NCBI GenBank assembly: GCA_021234155.1
Contig: JAJEKV010000031.1
Location: 6,092,748 to 6,156,747, forward strand
Direction: 5' to 3'
DNA from: Isoetes taiwanensis
Taxonomy: Eukaryota > Streptophyta > Lycopodiopsida > Isoetales > Isoetaceae
Length of the DNA: 64,000 bases
Shown: piece after piece, positions 9,311 through 20,742 of the stretch
Position numbering within the stretch: the first letter of the stretch is position 1
Layout of the letters: the number at the start of each line of letters is the position of its first letter
Notes under the pieces: generated by a model
Databases searched by the model: none
Seen by the model: the letters and a program-made list of their open reading frames with translations, nothing else
Told to the model about the DNA's origin: nothing
Translations under genes and position numbers: made by a program

Positions 9311-9810
9311 ACATGGATTGGGAAGAACCGCCGAATGCCGGCGAGGAGGACGCGCCTGATTATATCACAGGTGAGTCTCATATTTTCGCTGCTATTGAGA
9401 CGGGCCAAGCCAACCAACAGCCCTCTGTAATCTCTACGGTGGGTCAGATAGATTGTAAACCCTTTGTCATTCTTATGGATACGGGTAGTACTCATAACTT
9501 TGCATCTCCTAGAATGGCAGAAGCTTTACAGATTACACCTCTTAAGTCTAAGCCACGTCCAGTCACGTTGGCCAGTGGTGCCATACGCCACACTCGGGGT
9601 CGGCGTATCAATTTGAATATTCAGTTACCAGGAGCACCAGTTGCTCTCGGGGCGGAAATAATGGATATTGGTCGATATGATCTCATTGTGGGGATGGAAT
9701 TCTTGGCCGCTGCTAAAGCCAACATTGACTGTGAGAAACGAGAAGTCACTTTCAATGCGGCCAATGGAGCCGAGTTACGAGAAAGGTGTAAGGTTAACCC
9801 TATTATGTAA
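9262..9810 (+). pseudogene. Chromovirus A aspartic protease region
   Basis: This retropepsin-like domain, which would cut the Gag-Pol polyprotein, follows the nucleocapsid in one frame. The catalytic motif is ILMDTGSTHNFAS (around 9473-9510). The second conserved region is YDLIVGMEFL. This frame ends at a stop at 9808-9810, just before reverse transcriptase. Confidence 0.8.
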
Positions 9811-9828
9811 TGCATTTCCTTACGCCAA

Positions 9829-11270
9829 TTGCATAGGGCTCTCAGGAAGTCACAAGTTACAGGCATGATCCGACTTGCTTCACTGGAAGCCAAGCCTAAA
9901 CAGGATGAGGCCCTTGATGCCTTACCTCCGGCAATAGCCGCAATTCTTCGGGAATATCATGATCTTTTTCCTGATGAAATCCAGCGGCTACCACCTTTCA
10001 GGGGTGTGGAATGTGAAATTACTTTGGAACCGGGTACGAAGCCTACCAGTAAGGCCCCGTATCGGATGAGTCTCCCAGAGTTAACTGAGCTTAAGACACA
10101 GTTACAGGAACTCCTTAAGTTAGGCTTCATCAGGCCTAGTGTGTCGCCCTTTGGAGCCCCAATACTTTTTGTTAAGAAAAAAGATGGCACCATGCGAATG
10201 TGCATTGATTACCAGCAACTAAATAAGCATACCATTAAGAATCGCTATGCTTTACCAAGGGCCGATGATCTTATGGATCAGTTGCAAGGGGCTAAATATT
10301 TCTCCAAGATTGATCTTCGCTCAGGTTATCACCAGATACGAATTAAGGAAGATGACATCCATAAGTCTGCTTTTCGCACTCGTTACGGCCATTATGAATT
10401 TACAGTGATGCCATTTGGTCTAACCAATGCTCCGGCCACCTTTATGTGCCTTATGAATGATGTCTTCCGTGAATATCTCGATGACTTCGTTGTTATCTTC
10501 TTTGATGACATCCTGATATATAGTAAGTCATTGGAAGATCATGCACGCCACCTTCGCTTGGTATTGCAAAAGCTGCGACGACATCAGTTATTTGCCAAGT
10601 TCTCTAAGTGTCATTTTGCCACCACCAAGGTGGATTACTTGGGTCATATTGTATCCGCAGATGGCATAGCTACTGACCCAGCTAAAATCGAGGCAGTTAA
10701 AGAATGGCCCATTCCAACCAACGTATCTGAGGTTCGCAGTTTCCTGGGCTTGGCCGGGTATTACCGTAAATTTGTCAAGGATTTTGCCAAGCGCTGCACC
10801 TCTTACTGATCTGACCAGGCATGACAAAGTCAGGAATTGGATGGCCCATTGGAAAGACAAGGTTCAGACTGGCTTCCAAGCCTTAAAGGATGCTCTAACC
10901 ACAGCTCCTGTCCTTACAATGCCGGATCCTGAAAAGGATAAATGGGTTGCTACAATGCAAGAGGGGCGAGTAATTGCTTATGACTCCCGAAAAATGAATG
11001 ATGCCGACCAACGATATCCTACGCATGATCAGGAGTTGCTTGCGGTTGTACGTGCCTTGCGTATTTGGCGGCATTATCTACTTGGAAGGCGATTTCAGTT
11101 AGACACTGATCACCAAAGCCTCCAATATATTTTTACGCAACCCCATCTCAATTTGAGACAAAGACGATGGATGGAATTCCTGGAAGAATATGATTTTGAG
11201 GTCATCTATAAACCGGGTAAGCACAATGTGGTTGCTGACGCCCTTTCCAGACATCCATTAGTCACTCGCA
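9829..11270 (+). pseudogene. Chromovirus A reverse transcriptase and RNase H
   Basis: The reverse transcriptase is complete to about 10795. It shows [48 protein letters not shown] and the catalytic FFDDILIYS (about 10498-10524), then the connection [14 protein letters not shown] frameshift near 10790 leads into RNase H. There the segment that normally carries the first catalytic Asp is missing (DKWVATMQEGRVIAYDSRKM joins directly), while RYPTHDQELLAVV, LDTDHQSL and VVADALSRH are present. RNase H should therefore be inactive even if the frame were intact. Confidence 0.9.
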
Positions 11271-12812
11271 TGCATTGTAATGCTATCTCCACGCTCTGTA
11301 GTGAGTTTGGGAAACAGATTCAACAAACCCTTCCTACGGATCCAGAATTCCAGGAAGTATGGCAGAGTCTATCTAAAGAAGCCAGAACGGATAAGGAGAG
11401 AGACACCTTCCGACACTATAAGAAGGAGGGTGAACTCCTTTATTATAAGGACAAGTTGTGTGTTCCCGAGACATCTGGAGTTCGGAAACTCATTCTCCAT
11501 GATACACATAATAGTCCAATCGTAGGACATGCGGGTTTTATGAAAACGTATTTCAAAATCCGCTCCAGCTATTTCTGGCCAGGCATGAAGAAGCACATTG
11601 CCAACTACATTAAACAGTGCCAGACTTGTCAGCAAACGAAAGCGGAACAGTTGGGTATTCCGGGTGAATTGCAACCCCTCGACGTACCCAATGCCAAGTG
11701 GGAAGTTATTACCATGGATTTTATCGTGGGGCTTCCGCGTACCTTAAGGGGGTTCGATGCCTTAATGGTAGTGGTCGACAAACTTTCTAAAATGGCACAT
11801 TTCTTGCCATGTCGTACCACCGGATCTTGCATTGATCTTTGCCTTGCTTTTCACTAGGGAAGTTTTCCGTTTACATGGGATGCACCGTACCATTATCTCA
11901 GATCGGGATCCCAAGTTTGTTAGTGCATTCTGGAAGGATTTCTTTAGCACTATACAGACTAAGCTTGCTATGAGCACAGCTTATCACCCTCAGACAGACG
12001 GCCAGACCGAACGTACCAATCGCATTATTGAAGATATGCTGCGTAACTATGTCTGGAACAAACAGTCTCAGTGGGCAGACTATATTTATTTGGTGGAGTT
12101 TGCCTACAACAGTACTAAACAGGAGTCTTCTAAGATGTCTCCTTTTATGATCAATTACGGCTATCAATGCCTTACACCAGACACGTGGCATAATCCAGTC
12201 TCCAAGGTGGAGGTTTTCAAAGAATTGCTTGCCGATATGCAAGGCTTAGTTGAGGAGGTTCGAGCATATTTGTTAGCTGCGAGAGCTCGGCAAAAGAGTC
12301 TAGCAGATCGCCACCGTACCCCTCGAGAGTTTCAAGTTGACGACTCCGTTTGGCTTAAGATAAAGGTGAAGCAAGCCAAGCTTAAAATTGGCAATTGTAA
12401 GAAGCTCGCACCTAGATGGGCGGGCCCGTTCCGGATAACGGAACGGATAGGGCCTCAGGCCTACCGGTTGGATCTACCCGCACATCTAAAGATCCATAAA
12501 GTCTTCCACGTAAGTCTTCTCAAGAAGCATCATCCAGATCCAGAAGAGGTACTTGACACACCAACACTTCTGGAAATGACTGAAGATCAATTGGAGATTG
12601 TTCCAGAAGCTCTACTTGATCGTGCCTATAAACAAACCCGCCGAACGCAGATTTTACAATATCTGGTCAAGTGGAAACATTTACCCACGGAGGACGCGAC
12701 ATGGGTCCTTAAGGCGGATTTGGATAAGACTTACCCAGACTTTATGAAGGAATGCCATGGCCGCACCATCCACGATGACATCATCTCCAATAAGCACGCT
12801 GTCATAGTGTGA
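11271..12812 (+). pseudogene. Chromovirus A integrase with C-terminal chromodomain
   Basis: The N-terminal HHCC zinc finger is seen as HNSPIVGHAGFMKTYF through CQTCQQTKAEQ. The DDE core has its first Asp in WEVITMDFIVG and its second in ISDRDPKFVSAFW, with the Glu in GQTERTNRIIEDML. A frameshift at about 11835 splits the core. The GPY/F module (RWAGPFRITERIGPQAYRL) and HVSLLKKHHPD follow. A chromodomain spans roughly 12595-12755 (EALLDRAYKQ, ILQYLVKWKHLPTEDATW). In this family chromodomains steer integration to marked heterochromatin. Confidence 0.9.
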
Positions 12813-13379
12813 CAGGGGTCATACGAGTGTGACCCTCCAGGGGTCATGGAAGGGGTTGGCCATTTAGGCATCCTAGGTGGCAAACTGGACATGTGGGCAT
12901 CCCTGGTAGGACGCAATCGTCTCCGGCTATGATGGGACTAAGGCCCTTCCTTACGCCGAGATGCATGCAAGCCCTAGACATGATAGGACCCTTGCATTCA
13001 TATTTCATTTTCTTTGCGGGGGTGGTCCCTTCAACCACATTACTTAACTTGATTCTTAACACAAACCGACGTCTTCTGCAGGCCAGTAGCAGGTACCCTT
13101 GAGCTGCCGAGGACTAGAGGCCTTGTGTTATGGGCCACACTGTGTTTTGGATTCGATTTGTTTTATCCTTGTATTTGGAAGTGGTTTTCGTTTAAACTTG
13201 TGTTTTTGAAGTCGATTTGGGTTTAAACTATCTTAAAGGAATACTCTTAATAGGACGTCTTGTCCTATTGTTTATCGAATGTAAACCTTCGTACTTTCAT
13301 AAATAAGTACTTTTGTTTTTTTTACTCCTCTCTTCACTAACTCTAATGCTGAGGACAACATTAATTTAAGGGGGGAGAA
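12813..13379 (+). other. Chromovirus A 3' untranslated region and polypurine tract
   Basis: No ORF is credible. The region ends in the purine run AAGGGGGGAGAA (13368-13379), directly before the LTR start TGTGACG, as expected for the plus-strand primer. Confidence 0.85.
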
Positions 13380-14935
13380 TGTGACGTTCCAGGCATTTAT
13401 ACGGTATACGTATACATGTCGGGACACATCACTGAGATGTAAGGGGGTAATTGGCTAAGTGGAAGTCAACCACAATGGTTTTATTTAGCTATGTTAATAA
13501 ACCCATTGTGGATAATTATAAAGTATTTGGCCTAATTACCCTAATTTAGTTAATTAGCACCAACAAGGGGGCGCCACCTGGCCCAAATCGATTGGCCAGG
13601 GAGGACCTTCCATTTTGGTCCTAGGAAAAGGGGTCCTGCCCCCATTCTGACTCCCAAATTCGAATTGGGAGCTAAGGAGGAGCAGCAGTTATCAGCCAAG
13701 CTTGAGTTATCATCAACCACCCGCCAGCCTAGTGTGATGGACCCATACCGAGACCATGGCTCCAGCCAGGACACGGGTTAGTGAGTAGATAGCTTGGTTT
13801 TCCTAGTTAGTCGTAGGATTAACCCTTGTTTGAGTAGGTGAATGGTTAATCTCTATTTTATGTTCGATTCAAGTTATGGATGGATGGATGGATGTATTAG
13901 CTTAGTTCTTTCCGTTCCTATGGTGTTGTATGGGCTAAAGGGGTGGGTAGAGACCTAAAGGCCATCTAGCAGTAGAGATGCTCCTAGATAGAACCCTTAA
14001 AACCTCAGACTTGCGGCTTTGTGCACAAGAGCCTACCCGGCCGTGGATGCTATGATGTGGTTCAAAGACCAAACAACGGGTATGAAGGTGAACCGGGGGT
14101 GGGGTCCCGCTTAGCGCGGCTACGGGACTCCTACAGTGTGCTAGACTTATAGCCAGTCACTGTGTGTGGGCTGGGTATGGGTCTGACACTCCCTGGGCCG
14201 GAGGGTGGGAGCCTCTATGGCCGCCCTGGGCTCGAACGGGTTGGTGAGCTGACCTTTAGATTTAGGGGAGTAGGTCGGGTACGGATGCGGGGGTCACTGA
14301 GGGGGCACGTATCCTCTAGCGCACCCAGGGATCCGTCATACCCGGGGAGGGGACGCCTCCCTGACCTGCCTCATCGGACCGGGGAGATGTAACCCGGAGT
14401 AGTCCTGAAGGGTGATTCCTTGGGATTGCGTCTCCGGAGGGCTACAAGCACGTCATAGCATGATACAGCCTATCTGCAAAGTGTGCACAGGAGGGGCGGA
14501 TGGAGTGGACAACCCTAGCCATTGTCTTATGCCAGCCAACGCCATGTTATATCTCTGTCTGTTGATATCTTGAGACCCTGGCTGTCAGTTGATCCCTTGG
14601 AGTCTGAGCCCGGGGTAGTGCCTGTTATTGTGTTGTTTCATGTTGTTATGTATGGATTATCTTTGCCATATTGATGAGGATGGGCCACCCTTCGTGGTGG
14701 TATATTATTTGCATTATGATTGGATGCTAACGTATATGTATGCTTTCGCTGTCATAGGATTTCCCCATAGAGGACGTGGGGCGAATGACACCTCCGTGAT
14801 CCTCGCCCGGATACTTGGCCATCCCGAGTAGTCCGAGCATGACGGAGGGCCTTGCCGTGGTGATTTAGTCGCCATGGGAGGGGAAGTCCCGTATCTATAC
14901 GATGGGAGCATCGTATGGACTCTGGGAGCGTCACA
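13380..14935 (+). repeat. Complete 3' LTR of chromovirus A, 1,556 bp
   Basis: It starts TGTGACGTT and ends GCGTCACA, with TG...CA ends, immediately after the polypurine tract. It contains a short GGAT microsatellite (about 13875-13894) and a TATA-like site near 13517. The final 238 bp equal the 5' remnant. ORFs in it are short and unsupported. Confidence 0.92.
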
Positions 14936-16670
14936 CTAAAGGTTGTAATTCTCCAGGCTCCCTAAACCTTGATGCTTTTACCTTTTGACAAGATAAACAC
15001 CTAGCCACATACTCCTTAACCATCTTCTTCTGTCCGGGCCAAAAGAAATTCTGGCGCATCTTTCTCAAAGTTTTGTGTACCCCTGGGTGGTCCGCTAAAG
15101 GACTATCATGTGCTTCATATAACAACCTCAATCTCAACTCCTGATCATTAGGAATACACATACGGCCATTATAATACAAAACTCCTTTAGACAATGCATA
15201 CCTCGGAAAATCTTGGGGGTTCTCTAATACAGATGCAAAATATGGATCATTCCACAATTTGCCAAGAATATCTGCATCCCATTGTCCCTGAAGCACACTA
15301 ATAGAAGTTAAGAATGACCTTCTAGACAAAGCATCCGCAATCATATTTTCTTTGCCAGGTTGATATTCAATTTCAAAATCATACTCCTCCCTTAATTGCA
15401 TCCACGTCCTTTGCCTATTATTCAAATATGGCTGTTTTGCGAAATACTTCAAATTTTGGTGGTCAGTCTTCAAAAAGAAACGACGACCCAATAAATAATG
15501 TCTCCATATCCTTAAGGCATGGATAATAGCCAACATTTCCAGATCATGCACTGGGTAATTTTGTTCAGCAGGAGATAACTTACAAGATATATAAGCACAA
15601 ACTCGGCCATCCTGCAGCAAGACTCCTCCTATAGCTTTCCCAGAAGCATCAGTGACTACATGGAAAGGTACATTCATGTCTGGAATCCTTAAAATTGGTG
15701 CACTAATCAAAACATCCTTTAACTTTTGAAAACTTTCCTGACAACTATCAGTCCAATGCAAATCATTCTTCTTACCCAGCAAAGAAGTCAAAGGAGCCGC
15801 AATCTTTGCAAATTTAGGAACAAATTTGCGGTAATAACCTGCTAATCCCAAGAATGATCTTACCTCCTTCACCGTCTTTGGCGTGGGCCAATCCCTAACT
15901 GCCTCAACCTTGGAAGGATCTGGCTCCAATCCCTTCTCTGAAATAACATGCCCAAGGTATACCAATCTAGTTTGTGCAAAAGAACACTTAGATAGCTTAC
16001 CATACAACCTTTCTTGCCGCAAAATAGCTAATGTCTGCTTTACATGTTCCACATGCTCCTCTAATGTCCTGGAATATACCAAAATATCATCAAAGAAAAC
16101 CAATATAAACTTATCCAGGAAAGATCGGAATATCTCATTCATTAGGCGCATAAAGGTGGCGGGAGCATTTGTCAACCCAAAGGGCATTACAACAAACTCG
16201 TAATGTCCGTAGCGTGTCCTAAAGGCGTCTTATAAATATTCAGATCCTTGATCCGGATCGATGATATCCGATCGTGAGATCAATTTTTGTGAAGTACTTA
16301 GCTTGTCCCAACTGGTCAAATAGCTCATCAACCCTAGGCAATGCATATCTATTCTTCACTGTAATCTGGTTAAGCATGCGGTAATCAATACACAACCTTA
16401 ATGTCCCATCTTTCTTTTTTACAAACAAAACTGGCGCCCCAAATGGAGAAACACTCGGCCGTATAAACCCTTGTTCCAATAATTCCGCTAACTGTTTCTT
16501 CAATTCGGCCATCTCTAATGCATGAAATCTATATGGTGGCCTTGACGTGGGTTCAGCTCCAGGAACAAGTTCTATCTCATGATCTACCCTTCTATGTGGA
16601 GGCAATTCTGTTAATTCTTTAGGAAACACATCAGAAAACTCATCCAACACTTTCTGGATCTCAGGGGCAA
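14936..16670 (-). pseudogene. Element B reverse transcriptase, RNase H and integrase N-terminus
   Basis: The reverse transcriptase starts near 16650 ([55 protein letters not shown]). Two single-base deletions near 16215 and 16250 break it after KIDL..GYH. The next frame carries [13 protein letters not shown] and [10 protein letters not shown]. RNase H is complete ([46 protein letters not shown]). The integrase HHCC finger is intact ([26 protein letters not shown]). Coding stops at GELQP, exactly where chromovirus A's LTR begins. Confidence 0.9.
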
Positions 16671-16688
16671 TAGGTTGTTCTCAGAACT

Positions 16689-18414
16689 CTAGCACTCCAA
16701 GAATGAATCTAACAACAATGCACATCCCATTCTTATGCAACCATTCTTAATCTGTTTCTTAAAACTTTTCCGGGACAAAGGTGTAACCACTAATGATGAA
16801 GGCAATCCTTCCAGCACATACTTATCTCCATTAGGACTTTGACATGTAACTGTTTGCTCTCCGCAATCAATGCAAGCTTTATGTGGCCTTAACCATGACA
16901 TCCCTAGAATAGCATCATACTTCCCTAGGCTCAATACTTCAAAACTAGTATGGGACTCAAGATCTCCTACTTGGAATTCAAGATTGTCTACCTTAGCATA
17001 AGAAGTCTTAATTTTGCCATCAGCCAACTCCACATATCTAGGATCCCGGCTAATCATGTTCAAATCTAGTTTCTTTGCCAGCCTTGGGGAAATAAAACAA
17101 TGTGTACTACCACAATCAATAAGAAATAGAACAGGAACTCCATAAATAATACCTGGAACTCTGATGACCACAACTTGGTTATCTACATGGCCCTGATCCA
17201 CTGCAGCATACATGCACATTCTTTCCACAGGAGGGTCCATGATTCGAGCAGCCCTAACTTCAACTGCAGGGTTAGCTTGTGCTATAATCCTGTTATCTCC
17301 CCTAGCTTGTCCTCTGCCACCCCTGTTATTATCCCAAAAACCTCCACGACCACCACGGTTACCTCGGCCTCCGTTTCCTCTGCCTTGGCCCCGTCCATAA
17401 GTATCACTAGAATTCGACCTGGACCACTGGTTTGTTTGCCCTCCACGTTGAGAACATGCAGACGAGGCGGTACTATCCATCCACCTTCTCGGACAATCTC
17501 GTCCATAATGACCAACTTCTCTGCACCTAAAACATCGATTCTCATTAATACACTTTTCCCTGGTTTCATCATTCAAAGGTGCATACATAGGCCGAGATCC
17601 TCGACTTTGACCGCCCTCCTGCATACTAACAGCCTGTGCAGCCATGCCACCCCTACTAGGGAATCTACCTCTACTCGTAGATCCACCAGTCTGCCATGTG
17701 GAAGGAGCTTGTCTCTTCTTAGCATTCTCCAAGGTTGCCTTCTCAGCTAGATCAGCTTCACGATTCTTAGCAATTCTGAATACCTCCTCCAAATCCTTAT
17801 AGGACACACCTGACATTGTGCTCTTAATATCAACCTGCAAACCCTTCACAAATCGAGCACAAAGCTTCTCCTTATCCTCAAAGGACAATGATACTGCAAC
17901 CTTCTGAACTTTTTCTGAACTTTTCGTTATATTCAGCCACCGTCCCTTTCTGTGTCAAGTCCAAGAACTCATTCATCTTGTCTACTTTGTATCCAGGAGG
18001 CATAAAATGTCCTTCAAAAGCGGTCTTAAACTCTTGCCAAGTTGCCTGCCCTGCAGCCTTATTTATGTCCCGCAAATAATTCTCCCACCATACTCTAGCA
18101 AATCCACCCAACATTGCCTGAGCCAATACAGCTTTAACAGAGTCTTCAGCATTGATGAGTTTAAAATAAAACTCAACCCCACGAAGCCATGAGTCTGCAT
18201 CATCCCCTGTAACATTTTCTCCAGTAAATACTTCCCTCTTAGTGTCTTTCAGCACCTTCTCCACTGCCTTGTCAGCTGCTGTCTTTTGTTGCGAGGCACT
18301 CTGCTGCAACACTTGCTGGATAGCCTGCAAGATATCGGCTACATCAGGGGTTCCACTAGGCCCAGCTCCACCAGCCTGTCCAGCTCCTCCTGGGGATCCT
18401 CCTGGGGAACTCAT
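16689..18414 (-). pseudogene. Element B gag and protease, one frameshift
   Basis: Gag starts at the ATG at 18414 (MSSPGGSPGGAGQAGG), about 75 bp inside the primer-binding site. The capsid domain has DADSWLRGVEFYFKL, ARVWWENYLR and the AEYNEKFRK region. A frameshift at about 17885-17930 separates it from SFEDKEKLCARFVKGLQ in the next frame. A knuckle CFRCREVGHYGRDC is followed by a Gly/Arg-rich stretch. The protease carries LIDCGSTHCFIS and YDAILGMSWL; Cys replaces the usual Ser/Thr after the catalytic Asp. The frame ends at 16689 without reaching the reverse transcriptase. Confidence 0.85.
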
Positions 18415-18488
18415 CTCTACAAGAATCTGAAACCATAGCAAATATCATCAATAATAAAAAATCTCATAATCCATTAACCAGAACTTTG

Positions 18489-18500
18489 CTCTGATACCAA
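18489..18500 (-). other. Primer-binding site of element B (tRNA-iMet)
   Basis: Reads TGGTATCAGAGC on the minus strand, two bases from the LTR end, the same primer as chromovirus A. Confidence 0.92.
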
Positions 18501-18502
18501 CT

Positions 18503-20742
18503 GTGACGGGCCTGGCCAGTTATCCTCTCGGTAACTGGAGATCCCATCGATCTCTACCGTAGGAACTCAAGAATTGATACATGCATATCTAGGTAAAGAA
18601 TTTAATCTTTATGCTCTAAGGTCCCAAATAAATTTATTCTTGCCATTACTCAGCAAAACTTCACACAACTCCCAAAGCTTTAAAATAATATTAACTTCAA
18701 TCCCATGTATAATAACAATGATAGTCCAATTAATTGAACAACAATCCACACGCATCTACCCTCGCTTTTCCGAAGCTTGGCTACTCTCTGGAGCATCTTG
18801 CACCTCTGCTTACACCATTAACCACGGGGTTAGTCACACGGACTAAGTGGGGATCGGGGATCTAGGTCATATCTAGCATTAATAATCATAAAGCATTAAC
18901 TTAAGACAACAACGTAGCCTTACCGTATCCTTGCCCCTGCAGTCCAAGTAATTAATCCAACAAGCACAATACATAATTATGCCAAACATAGCCATTGCAA
19001 CTTGATTCCAACATTAAAAAAAACACATATACAAAAGCCAAGCAACCAAAGCATCAACATTGCAACCAATATTCCTCTGGGTCTGAGCAAGGTCAACTCG
19101 GCTGATCAGGCCAGTGACATAGAGGCGGGGTAACCACGTGTGTACACACCCATCCACGCTGCGTCCAGCATTGGAGGACCACTTAACTGTGCATGACGTT
19201 GTACCTCACGGTACCAACGCCCGATGTTCAAATAATAACATTACATAGCACTGTGCAATAACCGCGAGTCTAGACCATCGCACCTAGACTCCGGCCCCAG
19301 AGGTATATATCAAAGGATTATATTCATGCATAATCACATTATTCTAAATTCCACATAGCATCAATTAGGCACGTTTCCATAGCAAGCTTACATGAAAAAT
19401 ATTAAAAGAATTCCATAGTTAACACTTCACGCAATGCAGAAAATCCAATTATGAGCTCATATAAACATTATTATGACTATAATGCAACATGCCCCTATAA
19501 GTACTAGACTTAAAGTTAGATACAAGCAACCATGTTTAATCTCAGTAATATTTCCCTAAGTTAAATCCCTTATTGCAATTTATCACCTATGGCTAAATGA
19601 CGTTTTCTTCCACGATCCAACTTATGATAACTTCTGCAATTTATAGCCCCTATAACTCATTTCCCTTCCTTATTCTTGTTAAATTAAGTGTTAACCCTTT
19701 AATATCTTAGTTTTTAACGAACCTTACTAAGTATTCCCTTACTAACTAAAAAAAACTATCTGTTAACATTTTTACCTACTTTTTAGCCTAACGTGCAGAA
19801 CGCGACCCCGGCCTGCAGCTGCCGGATTTGGCCTCCAGGCCATCAAATCATCATGCAGAGCTCACAAGGCTTCCCGATCCTGCTGGTAAGGGAGGTTTCT
19901 GGCCATTCCGGCCAGTTTATGGTGCAAATTTGGTGGTTACAGGCCAGCTCCGGGCCACCGAGATCATGTTTTTTCACAGCCAGATCTTACTCTAATCCTC
20001 CTAATTCTGTATCCTTTCTCCATTTCGGCCTCCCTAAGGCCCAAATCGGCCCATTCCAGAGCGATTCACATGCTTTTGCAGCATGCCAAATCGGCAAGAT
20101 CATGCCGACGCTGCCCTGCTGCATGCAAGGAAATACTGTTGTCCTTGCTTGTTCTTGCTTCATCAATTGAGATTTCAATCCATTCTTCCAAATTCTAACC
20201 AATCTAAATCATTCCAGCTTCTTCTATCATAGATTACAATCACACCTCTTACTATTACCATGATGAAAATTTCAGAAAAAATATTCAGTTCGTTGCCAGC
20301 CATGCGAACCCAATTATTTCATTATTAAACACACACTATTCATGCCGTGCGTTCATGTTAACAACCATGCTCATACAATCCAATTCTGTTCCCAGGCTAG
20401 ATACATAACCACAAATTTAAACAAGCACATAAATGCTACACTAGAAAACCCCAGGTGTAAGTCTTGATCCCCACCTGGAATCCCGCTTGCTCCCCTCTGC
20501 ACTCCAACACGCTCCCAAGTATTGCTCACACCCTGCTCCTTCAGCAATTCGACTGCAATCTATCGCCTTCCCAATGCTTCACGCTGTACTTGTATTTATT
20601 ATTAATCACTAGTATATTTATCCGTATAATCTCTACATATACGATATATATACTCTGCATGCATAATATTCCAATTATTATTCCTTTGCATCCTTTAATA
20701 AAATAATTCCACAATGTACCTCAAAATCCTAGGTCCGTTACA
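18503..20742 (-). repeat. 5' LTR of element B, 2,240 bp
   Basis: On the minus strand it starts TGTAACGGACC and ends GGCCCGTCACA, directly before the primer-binding site. It is AT-rich with no supported ORF. The five bases outside its start (20743-20747) would be one target-site copy; the partner lies on the missing side. Confidence 0.88.

Larger units (their letters stand above)
2681..14935 (+). mobile_element. Chromovirus A: Ty3/gypsy LTR retrotransposon with extra ORFs
   Basis: A 12.3 kb element with, in order, a 5' LTR remnant, initiator-Met primer-binding site, three extra ORFs, gag, CCHC knuckle, protease, reverse transcriptase, RNase H, integrase, chromodomain, polypurine tract and complete 3' LTR. 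The domain order and C-terminal chromodomain place it among chromoviruses. The roughly 5 kb of extra coding sequence between the primer-binding site and gag is unusual for that group. Gag-pol carries several frameshifts and a small RNase H deletion, so this copy cannot be autonomous. The two LTR ends are identical by eye over 238 bp, suggesting recent insertion. Its 5' LTR lacks about 1.3 kb, and the 3' end abuts element B at 14936. Confidence 0.92.
14936..20742 (-). mobile_element. Element B: Ty3/gypsy retrotransposon, 3' half missing
   Basis: On the minus strand, from right to left: a 2,240-bp 5' LTR (20742-18503), initiator-Met primer-binding site, gag, CCHC knuckle, protease, reverse transcriptase, RNase H and the integrase zinc finger. 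The element stops at 14936, where chromovirus A's 3' LTR begins. Its integrase core, any chromodomain and 3' LTR are absent from the window. Its outer LTR end lies within the coding sequence of the DUF7869-like gene. Confidence 0.9.

Noticed and set aside
16860-17140. Element B protease Cys after the catalytic Asp as a loss of function
   Set aside because: Position two of the motif varies in retroelement proteases; not enough to call it dead.
17175-17750. 191-codon plus-strand ORF
   Set aside because: Antisense shadow of element B gag, including its Gly/Arg-rich region.
19793-20170. 125-codon plus-strand ORF
   Set aside because: Inside element B's LTR, no motif or splice support.
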